A stretch of 64,000 bases of DNA from Gilliamella sp. wkB7. GTDB taxonomy: Bacteria > Pseudomonadota > Gammaproteobacteria > Enterobacterales > Orbaceae. Positions 37,401 to 46,617 of the stretch are shown in pieces; position 1 is the first letter of the stretch, and each line of letters opens with the position of its first letter. The notes beneath the pieces were generated by a model. It worked only from the letters and a program-made list of their open reading frames with translations. It did not search any database and had not been told where the DNA came from. The stretch spans positions 558,001 through 622,000 of the forward strand of contig NZ_CM004509.1 in the NCBI RefSeq assembly GCF_001693435.1. The letters run 5' to 3'. The position numbers and the translations under genes were made by a program.

Positions 37401-38552
37401 ACCTAAAAATTCAGCTTCATTACAATTCAATCTTAATTCATCTTGCAAAATTTGAGTCCAAGGATTGATCTGTGTCGTTAATCTTTGACCCAATATAAAA
37501 ATACAAGGCTTATGTTGTAAAATTAAATGATTGGCAAAATCTCCCAATAAATGCGACTTACCTATACCGGCATCTCCATAAATAACCAAATATGGATAAT
37601 CAATCAGATTGAATTGAGTACTTTTTAATTTATTGGACAGCTTTTCTAATTGATATATTTCAGAGCTAAACTCTTCCATTTCAATTTGGTTAGTTTGGTT
37701 AGTATTTAATAATTCAATAAATTTATTTAAATTAGTGATAACATGATTTCTTATTTCTTTTGGATTGACACAATCAGATATATACTTCCAATATTGATTA
37801 ACATATTGAATTAAATAATTAATAACATCTTCCAACCTTACATTATTTTCAGTAAATTTTCCTTTAAAATTTTCCAATAACTTAAGCAATGCATCAATTT
37901 CATTAAAAACATTATTTCTGGATAATTCGTTATAAATTGTTGAGTTAAATAAAATAGCAATATCATCTATTTTTACATTGAATTCTTTACTGTATCTAGC
38001 ACCCAAATTTTTTATTGAACCATTGACCTGCTCTTGAAACCACATTTCAGAAAAGAATTCTTTATCAAACCAGTATTTAAGAATGCCGCTATTTTCTGGT
38101 TTCATTAATTTGTTGTTTAACTCAAAAGCTCCCCAGTATTCAATATCAATATTTATTTCTTGATTTAAAGCGAAATTTTTGCATTCATCAACAAATTTAT
38201 TCCATCTATCTTGAAGATATTTTTTACCTTTAATTCTAGGATCTTGTTTGTCAATAGGACAGCAGACAATATATTTAATTAATCTAGGATGTTTTTCTAA
38301 AGCAGTTTGAAACGATTCTTTTATTTGTTTAAATTGCGGGTCTTGAATATCAAAGAAATATTTTGCCTGCCAACCAATCTCGTCACCATTCTCTAATACT
38401 AAATAGGCTTCAACACCACCATCAGGTGCCTCTATCCGTGTAAAATATCCATTTTTTCTATTTTCACTAAATGCTAATTGACAAACTATCTCCTCAAAAG
38501 CTGTACGTTGAGACTGTTGGTAACTTTTTATTTGATGCCAGTTAATATCCAT
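34410..38552 (-). CDS. Avs-like protein: nuclease-like N-terminus plus STAND/NACHT ATPase, candidate anti-phage defence
   Basis: The protein has about 1380 residues. The N-terminal ~170 residues look like a PD-(D/E)XK nuclease fold: DGGVEAY near residue 45 and EIGWQAKYF near residue 60, with a QxK variant of the motif, resembling the nuclease end of Avs and Cap4-type defence proteins. The central P-loop ATPase has Walker A YGDAGIGKSHLLGDF (about 325-340) and Walker B VPVIIDALNEG (about 400-410). The remaining ~900 residues are helical repeats followed by a mixed C-terminus, the usual sensor layout of STAND proteins. I place the start at ATG 38552; the frame extends to TTG 38564. It stands alone, AT-rich, in a decayed island between ssb and marC. 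Anti-phage function is inferred from architecture only. Confidence 0.65.
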   Translation of the reverse strand: MDINWHQIKSYQQSQRTAFEEIVCQLAFSENRKNGYFTRIEAPDGGVEAYLVLENGDEIGWQAKYFFDIQDPQFKQIKESFQTALEKHPRLIKYIVCCPIDKQDPRIKGKKYLQDRWNKFVDECKNFALNQEINIDIEYWGAFELNNKLMKPENSGILKYWFDKEFFSEMWFQEQVNGSIKNLGARYSKEFNVKIDDIAILFNSTIYNELSRNNVFNEIDALLKLLENFKGKFTENNVRLEDVINYLIQYVNQYWKYISDCVNPKEIRNHVITNLNKFIELLNTNQTNQIEMEEFSSEIYQLEKLSNKLKSTQFNLIDYPYLVIYGDAGIGKSHLLGDFANHLILQHKPCIFILGQRLTTQINPWTQILQDELRLNCNEAEFLGALNTIGQIQKERVPVIIDALNEGQGQKLWKDTLAGFIEKFKKYPWVALILSIRSEYKDNILTNLNSDIAKNYLNVVMHKGFETNIYQAIQSFFDYYQLAFPTEPLMVDEFKNPLFLKIYCEYRKSTSGSIYDNIDIDKIFKKYFDVINEKVSEKFEYRKSLKYVEKYLLKIAETIFHTNSSSIKYEEALNVLASLNFRNINENLFLQELISENLLMSYQIRGEEVLTFSYEKFNDYFSAQAIISNIEDINNFKNLLKIDNDTIKYSGKTISQGVLGALSILLPLKSNFEFFEIFSENDRFNNYLLGYAFIDSLYWRNNKNFSLAKCKRFIYENIFKNDSLLKKFIDMQYQVAGKENHPLNANQLYRCLSKSSLAIRDSYWTTAISQKEYDFYPAIMTLIEWAKEKGFSESLSKNSRLLIAIAISWILSSTHIKLRDNATIALAKLLQNNLDVAEKLIKHFIVIDDPYIFERVLSAAYGALLSSSYYQGIDKLCYFLIEDLFSQSEVYPNVLVRDFSRNIIEYSHIHKLIECDLVMLERIQPPYKSTPIPTVLPTNEEIDKKFRIDEKNKSIPDFYLAQNKILSSMTTEYGRGVCGYGDFGRYIFQSHLHNWENIDVNRLSNYAIELIFKKYGYNVQKHGKFDSQECSSDYFLNTVERIGKKYQWLAMYEVVARLADHTQMTDSATRWNDDKKKTWYNGSIEPSFRDVDPSFILPNKSDIREIKKPTYNDWGDDFESWVESKANLINSKSLILNSYQNNEWFSLDRFVEFRPEKRLGKEDISSEYQFMLYTVNAYLVIDRDFKNVVEKLKNQNFKDNQMPKPVQHYNDIFNLEYYWSPLLKIYKSDYNNTGWQEIEFNRGEREKNIKLKVYLCSEQHIFEGIKNHNMSYDISFPTRFLYETLQLKNDQFAGSWVNDNGEVVMYDESLYGNNKETNLLIRKDYLKILQEKTGCRVIWTVLSEKGISHSRKTTKRRLNISGIYYLENDVLVGEDFYFIT

Positions 38553-38564
38553 TATAAAGCTCAA

Positions 38565-40129
38565 ATTTAAATTAAATATTTAAATATATATTGTGGTTGT
38601 TAAAAATTATTCAACTCCAATGTTTTATTATTTTTTAATCTGACTAAAGATTTTACATTCTTATTCCATGCTGCTCCTTTACCTCTAAATGCTAGCTTAA
38701 AGTATCGCTTTCATATTTTCTATAGAAAATGCAACATTTCTACAATATTGGCACAACTTCATCTACAAAGCGCTTTAAATATATATGATGTAAAAACCGT
38801 CATATATCCAATAACTGAACCACCAGATAATAAAGTCCCTCGTCTCTATAGTATCGCTACGCTTACAAGTTGATAATCAATCACAAAAAGATCAGCAATA
38901 TTACTAAGTGACAACATTCATGGATGTTTTATAGTATGTTTTATGTGCGTGAGTCAAAATAAGGTATAATTGCACTTTACACAAGTGGTCAAGGCAATAG
39001 GTTTGTCCCAAATGGTTCTATTCAAGATCCACGCCGAGCATCATTCCAATATTGCAGATACATTGGTAAAGCATAAAAGGTATGGCTGTTTACTACGATA
39101 TGTTTACTGTCACCAAGCATAGGCATTAATCCTGCGATAAATTGAATGTCATCCGGGCTGCCTCTATTATCAATAATGGCTTGTTGCAAGATTGACAATT
39201 AGTATTTTGTCCTCCTTATTAGATTCAGAAAGTAATACAAACGAGTTGAATAGTCGAAATTCTTACTGGGCAGAAAACACTGCATAAATGTGTGATTCAT
39301 CCATCCAACTAATTCCTTACTTAAAAGCAAGCAATCAAAATCTGTAAAATTTTTGCGAATTTCGAACATTGTCCTTTAAATCTACGTTAATTCAGGATCT
39401 ATCGAAAAAATCAAGTTTAGTTGAGTTAATTTAGGTTGATTTGATTCTATAAATAATAGTATTGCGTTTTTATATGAAGAATATCAACCTTCGTCACTTA
39501 AGAAGTGGCTCACAAATCCAGTATATAGAAGTAAATTGTATTTAAAATGCAAAGTATAATTGAGCAAAATATAAATATTTATCAACTTCCAATTATCTAT
39601 AGCTATATTCCAGCAAAATTTGAGCTACTTTTGTCTTAATAGAAACCACCAATAACTGATGTTCATCTACTGTACTAAAACAACACGGTAATCTTCCAAC
39701 AATATGAATTTTTGTCTGACCGGATTCATCACAAAATTCAAACATCGTTTAGTATTCAAGTGGAGTTTTGCTCGGTAGTGAATGTTGGGTTGAAGATCTG
39801 AATAGCATCAGTAATGTTCACAATGGTATTGTACGGAAAAGATTAACTAAACCAATCAAGATCGTGGAAAATCATTAACAAAAAGTGTTAAACTTTAGTG
39901 AAGATAAAATTTAAGGAATAGTATTTTCTACCTTTATTTTACACAAGTATATATTTACAATATAGAGACAAATTGTAACCAACTTATTTTTAATAAATTT
40001 ATAATATAAAAATAACCATTCTAAGACTATCACCTCTGTTATATTCGGGCGTTAATCTGCGCCCTTATATCTTTTTTTGTTTATTTCTATTATACTTAGT
40101 TATAATTTTAATGGATTCAAGATATAACT
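38565..40129. other. 1.56-kb decayed region left of marC
   Basis: No intact gene was found. Broken open stretches occur on both strands: plus strand at about 38740-38872 (LHLQSALNIYDVKTVIYPIT), minus strand at 39022-39198, at about 39226-39315, and a 50-codon frame at 39593-39745 (MFEFCDESGQTKIHIVGRLP) without a ribosome site. This resembles a graveyard of former accessory genes. Confidence 0.5.
39022..39198 (-). pseudogene. Coding remnant of unknown family
   Basis: A 58-codon open stretch bounded by stops has no usable start. It reads QQAIIDNRGSPDDIQFIAGL, then MLGDSKHIVV and ALPMYLQYWNDARRGS. The residue pattern is protein-like rather than random AT-rich translation. Family not recognised. 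Confidence 0.35.
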
Positions 40130-40792
40130 ATGTTGGAACTCATACAGACTGTTGGCTTTGGCTTAATTCTCTTTCTCCCATTAACGAACCCATTAACCAC
40201 CGTTGTTCTTTTATTGGGTCTATCTGGCGATATGACCAATGAAGAACGTAATTACCAATCAAAGTTAACTTGCATTTATGTGTTTTTGATTATGGTTGTT
40301 TCATTTTATTGTGGGCAACTAGTGATGAACACTTTTGGAATATCTATTCCCGGATTACGTATTGCAGGAGGAATGATTGTTGGTGTGATAGGTTTTAGAA
40401 TGCTATTTCCTCAACAACCATCGCATAAAACCGTTGAAGCAGATGCTAAAAAGAAAGAAGTTTCCAATAATATTGCCTTTGTGCCACTGGCTATGCCAAG
40501 TACCGCAGGTCCAGGTACCATAGCGATGATCATCAGTATGTCTTCAACAGTTAAAAGTGGTGGCTATGATATTTCAACGTGGGTTGTTTATACAGCATCG
40601 ATTTTGGTTCCTTTATCATTATGCATTATTCTTTGGTTTTGTATGCGTAGTGCTGGCAGCATCATGCGATTTATGGGAAAAAGTGGCATCGAAGCCACCT
40701 CAAGGATAATGGGATTTTTGTTGGTTTGTGTAGGTACACAATTTATTATTAATGGCATTAAAGAATTAGTGATAAATTTCCCAAATATATAG
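40130..40792 (+). CDS. marC: MarC family inner-membrane protein
   Basis: The 220-residue protein has six hydrophobic segments. It follows E. coli MarC closely: [20 protein letters not shown] at the start, [20 protein letters not shown] in the middle, [20 protein letters not shown] near residue 118 and [20 protein letters not shown] near the end (family length 221). Despite the name, a role in antibiotic resistance is not established; it is a UPF0056 protein of unknown transport function. It is convergent with the DUF2461 gene. It marks the right border of the accessory island. Confidence 0.93.
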   Translation: MLELIQTVGFGLILFLPLTNPLTTVVLLLGLSGDMTNEERNYQSKLTCIYVFLIMVVSFYCGQLVMNTFGISIPGLRIAGGMIVGVIGFRMLFPQQPSHKTVEADAKKKEVSNNIAFVPLAMPSTAGPGTIAMIISMSSTVKSGGYDISTWVVYTASILVPLSLCIILWFCMRSAGSIMRFMGKSGIEATSRIMGFLLVCVGTQFIINGIKELVINFPNI

Positions 40793-40810
40793 TTTATCGA
40801 CAAATAGAAT

Positions 40811-41503
40811 TTATAGTTTTGGGATATTTTTAATCATTTCTACACGCATTAGAAAATCATAAAGTGGAACTAACTGTTTAAATCCTTTTGCCAATTTTTT
40901 AGGTAGTTCGCCATTTAGCACATCTTCAATATGGTTGCTTGTTACCATCACAGCTAAATTTTTTCGGTTATACCATGTCGCTATCTTTTCATCTTGCTCT
41001 TTAATTAAAGGGCGTTTATAGCTTTCACCAACCAATTCAAATGGCTTTTTAACGCAGCGTGTCATTTCAAGAAATTTATTCGTATCATTAAGAATTTCTT
41101 CTCGGAAGATATCCATTGTCTGTTTGGAAGGACAGTAATAACCAAGTCCATATTGATAACTACTTGGACTTATTTCAAAAAAGTAAGCAGGCGCTTCTTT
41201 CCAATCACGATTGGGGCGTTTAAAGGTTAGCCATAAACGGCTTCGATAAAGCGATTTATCATTGGAAAACCGCGTATCACGATGAATACGTGATATTGTT
41301 TTACCAATCGCTGGACGCGTTTCAAACCATTCATCAATTTTAAGCATATCTGGCGTTAGTTGTTCGACCAATAAGCGAAAAGGTTTAACTAAATCGTTAT
41401 CATAAATTGCTCGGTGCTCTTCAAACCAAGGTTTGCTATTATTGATCCAAGCATCTTGTAGAAAATTAAGCCCTGCTTGCGTAAAACCAGTAAAGTTTGC
41501 CAT
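40811..41503 (-). CDS. DUF2461 family protein
   Basis: The 230-residue soluble protein has the DUF2461/TIGR02453 pattern: FTGFTQAGLNFLQDAWINNS, KPWFEEHRAIYDNDLVKPF, then GKTISRIHRDTRFSNDKSLY and a central YFFEISPSSYQYGLGYY. The biochemical role is unknown. It starts only three bases after the kdsB stop, so it is probably the last gene of the lpxK-ycaR-kdsB transcript. Confidence 0.85.
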   Translation of the reverse strand: MANFTGFTQAGLNFLQDAWINNSKPWFEEHRAIYDNDLVKPFRLLVEQLTPDMLKIDEWFETRPAIGKTISRIHRDTRFSNDKSLYRSRLWLTFKRPNRDWKEAPAYFFEISPSSYQYGLGYYCPSKQTMDIFREEILNDTNKFLEMTRCVKKPFELVGESYKRPLIKEQDEKIATWYNRKNLAVMVTSNHIEDVLNGELPKKLAKGFKQLVPLYDFLMRVEMIKNIPKL

Positions 41504-41506
41504 AGC

Positions 41507-42271
41507 TTACTCCTTAAATAATGCTCTTACTTTTTCTAAATCTTCTTGTGTATCTACACCAATTGCAGGAGATTGTTTTGCAACTGCTACATGAATTTTT
41601 TCACCATACCAAAGTACCCGCAACTGTTCTAACATTTCAATCTGCTCAAGTGATGATGGCGCCCAGTTGATATATTGGCGGATAAAACCAGCACGATAAG
41701 CATAAATACCGATATGACGAAGATAAAAATCACCAATGCTTGATTGTTTCAGTAAATCGGTTGATTTAGCAAATCGATCTCGCTCCCAAGGTATCGTTGC
41801 TCGAGAAAAATACAACGCATAACCATCTTTATCAGTCACAACTTTTACTGCTCCAGGATTAAAGGCCTCTTCAGCTGAATCAATAGGTACGGCTAATGTT
41901 GCCATGCCGGTTTTATATTGCGCTAGGTTTTTAGCCACCTGATCGATAATAACGGGTGGAATTAATGGTTCATCGCCCTGCACATTAACAATTATTTCAT
42001 CGTCAGCGAATTGATAACGATTAATCACCTCAGCTAAACGTTCAGTGCCAGAATTATGTTTATCACTAGTAAGAATCACTTCACCCTTATAGGCTTTGAC
42101 AACATCAAATACTTGCTGATGATCAGTAGCAATAATTACACGATGAGCTGAAGATTTTTGTGCTTGCTCCATTACGCGCACAATCATTGGTTTACCATGG
42201 ATATCTGCCAGCGGCTTAGCGGGTAAACGACTTGAAGCATACCTAGCAGGGATAATAACTGAAAATTTCAT
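41507..42271 (-). CDS. kdsB: CMP-KDO synthetase
   Basis: KdsB activates 3-deoxy-manno-octulosonate with CTP for transfer onto lipid A. The 254-residue length is typical. Motifs: [20 protein letters not shown] (nucleotide-binding start), [38 protein letters not shown] and [15 protein letters not shown]. It lies between ycaR and the DUF2461 gene in the LPS cluster, as in enterics. Confidence 0.97.
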   Translation of the reverse strand: MKFSVIIPARYASSRLPAKPLADIHGKPMIVRVMEQAQKSSAHRVIIATDHQQVFDVVKAYKGEVILTSDKHNSGTERLAEVINRYQFADDEIIVNVQGDEPLIPPVIIDQVAKNLAQYKTGMATLAVPIDSAEEAFNPGAVKVVTDKDGYALYFSRATIPWERDRFAKSTDLLKQSSIGDFYLRHIGIYAYRAGFIRQYINWAPSSLEQIEMLEQLRVLWYGEKIHVAVAKQSPAIGVDTQEDLEKVRALFKE

Positions 42272-42292
42272 AACTAAAGCCTTATATCTTTT

Positions 42293-42478
42293 TTATTCTT
42301 CAATAGATTGTGTTTGTTTGATTGGTTGAGCTTCTGATTCAAGCAACACTGGAATCTTATCTTTAATTGCAAAAACAAGATTATCGGCTTGGCAGATTAG
42401 TTGTTGATGTTCTGCATCATACTGCAATTGTCCATGACATTTAGGGCAAGCAAGCGCACTTAATAGAATTTGTTTCAT
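42293..42478 (-). CDS. ycaR: YcaR, Trm112-like small protein
   Basis: The 61-residue UPF0434/Trm112-like protein begins MKQILLSALACPKCHGQLQY and continues LICQADNLVFAIKDKIPVLL. Only one CxxC pair plus a single further Cys is present, so zinc binding is uncertain. It is found between lpxK and kdsB in many gammaproteobacteria, with a three-base gap to lpxK here. Function is unknown. Confidence 0.93.
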   Translation of the reverse strand: MKQILLSALACPKCHGQLQYDAEHQQLICQADNLVFAIKDKIPVLLESEAQPIKQTQSIEE

Positions 42479-42481
42479 TTT

Positions 42482-43507
42482 TTATTCTCTTTGAGATTTG
42501 GTTTTATCTAATAATACACAGATCTGATCAATGGCTGATTTGGGTATCACAGCATCTATAGGCAAATACCACCAATTGGGTTGAGCAAACTGCTGACATT
42601 TAACGGCATCTTTTTCAGTCATTAAAAGTGTCTGCTCACTACTAACAACATTATTTAATAATGATAAGGTAAATTTTTGATGATCAGCAAATGCGACAGT
42701 TTTGTTTAAATCAGCCTTCATATTCATCAGCATATCAAAAAATCTTTTCGGGTTACTAATACCCGCAACAGCACAAATATTTGATAACGAAGATAACTCT
42801 TTTTTTTCTTTAGTGAGCAAATTTATCACATATTTCGGTACTAATTGCATAGTGTAAGTTTTATCAGGATATTGCTGGGTCAAATTATTGATACTATCAC
42901 CATTTACAATGATTAAATCAACTGATTTTAACCGATTTTGTCTCTCTCTCATTGGGCCGGCTGGCATCCACCAACCATTTCCAAATAATCGTTTACCATC
43001 CACGACAACAACTTCAATATCTCTTGCTAATGCGTAATGTTGCAAACCATCATCCGTTAAAATTACATCTAATTGATTTTGTTCCAATAATGCTTTAACA
43101 GCTTGGCATCGATTAGGCGACACAGCTACAGGGGCATGGGTTCGTTGATAAATGAGTACAGGTTCATCGCCTGCTTGGTCGGTTGTTGTTGTGTCATCTA
43201 AAATAAGCGGATAGTTTTGAGCCTTACCTCCATATCCACGTGAGACAAGACCAACTTTCAATCCTTTTGTCTGTAAAGCTTCAATCAAACTAATAGCCAA
43301 TGGCGTTTTGCCATTACCGCCTACAGATAAATTACCAATAATGATGATTGGTACGGGTGACTGCCAAGATTTAAAAATACCAATTTTATATAGAAAACGA
43401 CGAACAAACGCAATTAAACCATATAATAGAGAAAATGGTATTAGTAACCAAAATAACCGATTTTTACCATACCAAAGTTTTTCAATCATCACGTTAATAT
43501 CACTCAA
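42482..43507 (-). CDS. lpxK: Tetraacyldisaccharide 4'-kinase
   Basis: LpxK phosphorylates the 4' position of the lipid A disaccharide at the inner membrane. It has 341 residues. An N-terminal amphipathic/hydrophobic helix (LLIPFSLLYGLIAFVRRFLY) anchors it. The P-loop reads IIGNLSVGGNGKTPLAISLI. VGLVSRGYGGKA, DEPVLIYQRTHAPVAVSPNR, ILTDDGLQHYALARD and the late TEKDAVKC motif are all standard. It starts the lpxK-ycaR-kdsB run. Unlike enterics, msbA is not directly upstream: comEC ends 78 bases away. Confidence 0.96.
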   Translation of the reverse strand: MSDINVMIEKLWYGKNRLFWLLIPFSLLYGLIAFVRRFLYKIGIFKSWQSPVPIIIIGNLSVGGNGKTPLAISLIEALQTKGLKVGLVSRGYGGKAQNYPLILDDTTTTDQAGDEPVLIYQRTHAPVAVSPNRCQAVKALLEQNQLDVILTDDGLQHYALARDIEVVVVDGKRLFGNGWWMPAGPMRERQNRLKSVDLIIVNGDSINNLTQQYPDKTYTMQLVPKYVINLLTKEKKELSSLSNICAVAGISNPKRFFDMLMNMKADLNKTVAFADHQKFTLSLLNNVVSSEQTLLMTEKDAVKCQQFAQPNWWYLPIDAVIPKSAIDQICVLLDKTKSQRE

Positions 43508-43585
43508 TTATGTTTAGTCTTGTTTTTATACCTGTTAGATATAGCATTTACAAGATTAATTGCTTACAGCAAAAGATAAGCTATT

Positions 43586-45892
43586 TTACTCATAAATCGG
43601 TAAACTACCAAACCAATCATGATACCATCTTGGTTTAATTTCACTGCGCATGGTTTTTAATCTCCACTTTTGATTATCAAAAATCAGACTGATTTGCCCT
43701 GTCTTAGCGGTAATATAGTAATCTATGTGTAAATCTTGATATCGTGCTATGACTTTATGTGACGGTAATTTCCAAGGATTATATCGAGAAGTTGAAATTA
43801 ATGCATTTACAGGTTTAACATGATTTAAAAAAGCATAACTAGATGAAGTACTACTGCCATGATGAGGAATTTGCAATATGGTTGATGCTAACTGATTTCG
43901 ATATTTAGTGACTAATTGATATTCTTGATTGCGTTCTAAATCCCCAGTCAAAAGTACAGAAAAATGCCCATCGGTCACCTGAACCACACACGAATCTGCA
44001 TTTTGAGCATATTTAACTAATTGAGTTGGCCATAGCACATTAACAGACAAACTATTCCATAGAATAGTGTTACCTGCTAAACATTGGTAATGATTATTTA
44101 ATGCTAAAGATGAACTCATTAGCCAAGCATTAGGATAACGACTTTGCAGTAAATCTAAACCACCTATATGGTCATTATGCTGATGGCTTATGATAATTCC
44201 TTCCAAATTCAAATTATGCCATCGTAAAAAAGGGAGAATAATCCGCTCTGCTGCGGAGTTTTTTTCCCATTTAGCCCCCGTATCAAACAAAATTGCTGAT
44301 TTACCATTATGAATTACAATTGCTAACCCATGCCCAACATCAAGCATATCTAAACGCCAATAATCCTCATGCTGTTTAAAAAACGGTGTGCAAAGTATCA
44401 TTAAAATGATTAATAAGGTGAACCCAAAACGTCGCCATAATTCGGTACGTACAATAACAAAAGCTAGCCAACCGAAAATACTTAATAGATAAAAATCTGA
44501 GGAAATATCAAGCCATACCAGATTTAATTTATCTAAACAAACAAATAGCCATTCAAGCGATTTATTAGCGATAAACCAACACCATGAAGCAAGATGAGTA
44601 CAATGGCTAACACTAAAGAACAGGGCAAAAATAATCAAGGGTAAAGTCAATAAGGTAATAACAGGAATAGCAATTAAGTTTGTTAACAAAGATACCAAAC
44701 TGATACCTTGAAAGATAATCAATTGAATAGGTAACATTAATAAGATTAAACCAAATTGTAAATGCAACAATCTTATCCAATACCAGCGTTTCTTATTATT
44801 TATAACTTTAGGTAGAGGTAGCCAGTCAGATAAAAAAATTAAGCTCGTTACCGCATAACAAGATAACCAAAAACTTTCTGATAAAATCATTAGCGGATCA
44901 AAAAGTAATAATAACGCAATAATACGGTTTAATTTTTGCCAAGCACTGATTTGACTGTTTTTAAAACGTAAATATATCCAAATAGATAATGCTAACATGG
45001 CTCTTAATGCAGGAGGATTAAGTCCTGTTAACCATGCATAAAATAGTGCAGCTAGCCATGCTATTATGATTGGGATGAAAAAGTAGATAAAACGCTGAGG
45101 AATAAAAAACATCAAAATTTTTAATAGAGTACAACAAAGTCCAAAAACCAATAAAATGTGCATACCTGATATAGCCATTAGATGGGCAACACCTGTTTGC
45201 ATCATAATAATTCGATGCTCATCAACCATTTGACTACGATCACCAAAAGCTAATGCGAGTAAAATACCTCGATAAGTAAATCGATCAATGTAAGGTAACG
45301 AATGATCAGCGATTAACTGCCGAATACTTAAATTATCTTCAAGTAACTCAGCTTGAATTAATTTTGCTGATAGAAGGCTACGATTAGCTATGGCATAACG
45401 TTGGCTATCAAATCCTCCTTCATTTAAATAACTATGTACTACTTTTGTTTTTAAGGTTAATTGCCAAATTTGCCCTGCTTTTGGTTTAATTTGTTGATCC
45501 CAATATACCGATATTGTTACCTTAGGATATAAAAAAGATTGAGAATCATCATTGATTGCAATTTTTACATAATAAGGATCGGTTGGTGAAGTGGAAACAC
45601 GAGTATTTATACTTTCAACTCTTGCTTTTACCACAATCGTTTTATCGATATATGGCTCAATTTTTATTAAATATTGTTTAGAATACGCTACGGACCATAA
45701 AAAACTAATAGAAAATACTGTAATAACAGTAATATATTTTTGAAATTTAGATGGAGCAATTAAAATCACAATAATCAATATCAACGTTATCATATACCAT
45801 TGATCGTCACAGAGTAGTGAAGGTAAAAACATCAATGGCAAACAGCCTAACGAAAATATGATTGCCAATAAATCAAGTGATAATCGTCGCAT
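43586..45892 (-). CDS. comEC: ComEC/Rec2 DNA-uptake channel protein
   Basis: The 768-residue membrane protein forms the inner-membrane channel for single-stranded DNA in transformation. An N-terminal OB-like periplasmic part (about residues 60-185) is followed by the competence domain with many membrane segments and the signature VAHLMAISGMHILLVFGLC near residue 230. A C-terminal metallo-beta-lactamase domain contains LDVGHGLAIVI, FDTGAKW, ISHQHNDHIGGLDLL and IPHHGSSTSS. The domain set is complete. It lies between ihfB and lpxK, matching E. coli ycaI. Competence in this organism is plausible but not shown. Confidence 0.95.
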   Translation of the reverse strand: MRRLSLDLLAIIFSLGCLPLMFLPSLLCDDQWYMITLILIIVILIAPSKFQKYITVITVFSISFLWSVAYSKQYLIKIEPYIDKTIVVKARVESINTRVSTSPTDPYYVKIAINDDSQSFLYPKVTISVYWDQQIKPKAGQIWQLTLKTKVVHSYLNEGGFDSQRYAIANRSLLSAKLIQAELLEDNLSIRQLIADHSLPYIDRFTYRGILLALAFGDRSQMVDEHRIIMMQTGVAHLMAISGMHILLVFGLCCTLLKILMFFIPQRFIYFFIPIIIAWLAALFYAWLTGLNPPALRAMLALSIWIYLRFKNSQISAWQKLNRIIALLLLFDPLMILSESFWLSCYAVTSLIFLSDWLPLPKVINNKKRWYWIRLLHLQFGLILLMLPIQLIIFQGISLVSLLTNLIAIPVITLLTLPLIIFALFFSVSHCTHLASWCWFIANKSLEWLFVCLDKLNLVWLDISSDFYLLSIFGWLAFVIVRTELWRRFGFTLLIILMILCTPFFKQHEDYWRLDMLDVGHGLAIVIHNGKSAILFDTGAKWEKNSAAERIILPFLRWHNLNLEGIIISHQHNDHIGGLDLLQSRYPNAWLMSSSLALNNHYQCLAGNTILWNSLSVNVLWPTQLVKYAQNADSCVVQVTDGHFSVLLTGDLERNQEYQLVTKYRNQLASTILQIPHHGSSTSSSYAFLNHVKPVNALISTSRYNPWKLPSHKVIARYQDLHIDYYITAKTGQISLIFDNQKWRLKTMRSEIKPRWYHDWFGSLPIYE

Positions 45893-46226
45893 AAACCTAA
45901 TTAAGATTCATTTTATAGAACAATCAACTTATCATATTGATAATTGATTAAAACAATCTGTATTGAAATTTTGGAGCTAACTTCCAATTTATTAATAATT
46001 TGAGAATAATTTTGAGATAATAAGTTTATTTAATAATTTTATTTTGAAATATTGTTATCTATCAGAACAAAAGTTAAGTTGATTCGATAGACCAATGAAT
46101 TGCAATCTTAAGGAAAGATTTTATAGTAGTGAGGTAAGTAAATTATTGCTAGCCAAGATTGAATAGCAATGAAATAAAAAGCCTTTGATCGAAATCAAAG
46201 GCTTTAAGAATGGTAATATTTAAATA
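45893..46226. other. 334-bp gap between comEC and ihfB
   Basis: It holds the ihfB terminator (46178-46205) and, presumably, the comEC promoter on the minus strand. No open frame or RNA gene was recognised. The sequence is AT-rich throughout. Confidence 0.5.
46178..46205 (-). terminator. Rho-independent terminator after ihfB
   Basis: A perfect 12-bp stem (AAAGCCTTTGAT with its complement) and a four-base loop (CGAA) are followed on the minus strand by a T-rich tail. It lies 21 bases after the ihfB stop. Confidence 0.85.
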
Positions 46227-46517
46227 TTACGCTTTAGCAGCATTATTTACTCTTTCACGTAACTCTTTACCTGGTTTAAAGTGTGGAATATATTTGTGTT
46301 TAACTTCAACATTACCACCAGTTCTAGGATTTCTTGCTTTACGTGGGGCTCGGTAATTCAAACTGAAACTACCAAAACCTCGAATTTCAACACGATCATT
46401 ACTTTCCATAGCCAACGCGATCTGTTCGATAATATCTCTCACAGCATCATCAACTAGCTGCACGGGAAGGTGTGCCCGCCAGTTGGCTATTTTTTCTGCT
46501 AAATCTGATCTGTTCAT
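46227..46517 (-). CDS. ihfB: Integration host factor subunit beta
   Basis: This is the DNA-bending nucleoid protein that pairs with IhfA. The 96-residue form starts at ATG 46517 (MNRSDLAEK), chosen because AGGAG is five bases upstream; the in-frame GTG at 46523 overlaps that ribosome site. Motifs: [30 protein letters not shown] and [13 protein letters not shown]. In IHF the conserved Pro in the NPRTG arm intercalates DNA. It lies downstream of rpsA as in enterics, with its own terminator. Confidence 0.96.
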   Translation of the reverse strand: MNRSDLAEKIANWRAHLPVQLVDDAVRDIIEQIALAMESNDRVEIRGFGSFSLNYRAPRKARNPRTGGNVEVKHKYIPHFKPGKELRERVNNAAKA

Positions 46518-46577
46518 GGTCACTCCTAATTAATTTTTGCGCGGCATAAAATCGATTCATTTTATACTACAAAAGAA

Positions 46578-46597
46578 AAAGAGGGCAAGCCCTCTTT
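46578..46597 (-). terminator. Rho-independent terminator after rpsA
   Basis: A 9-bp stem (AAAGAGGGC/GCCCTCTTT) is followed by a T-rich tail on the minus strand, 20 bases after the rpsA stop and before ihfB. It suggests that ihfB has its own promoter or depends on read-through. Confidence 0.8.
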
Positions 46598-46617
46598 ACT
46601 CTTTACATAAACATTTT

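Noticed and set aside
39593..39745. 50-codon minus-strand frame MFEFCDESGQTKIHIVGRLP...
   Set aside because: It looks somewhat protein-like but lacks a ribosome site and sits in a debris region; kept only as part of the decayed stretch.
40040..40075. GGGCG/CGCCC hairpin followed by a T-rich stretch upstream of marC
   Set aside because: Only a 5-bp stem, the T run is several bases away, and no gene precedes it closely; could be chance.
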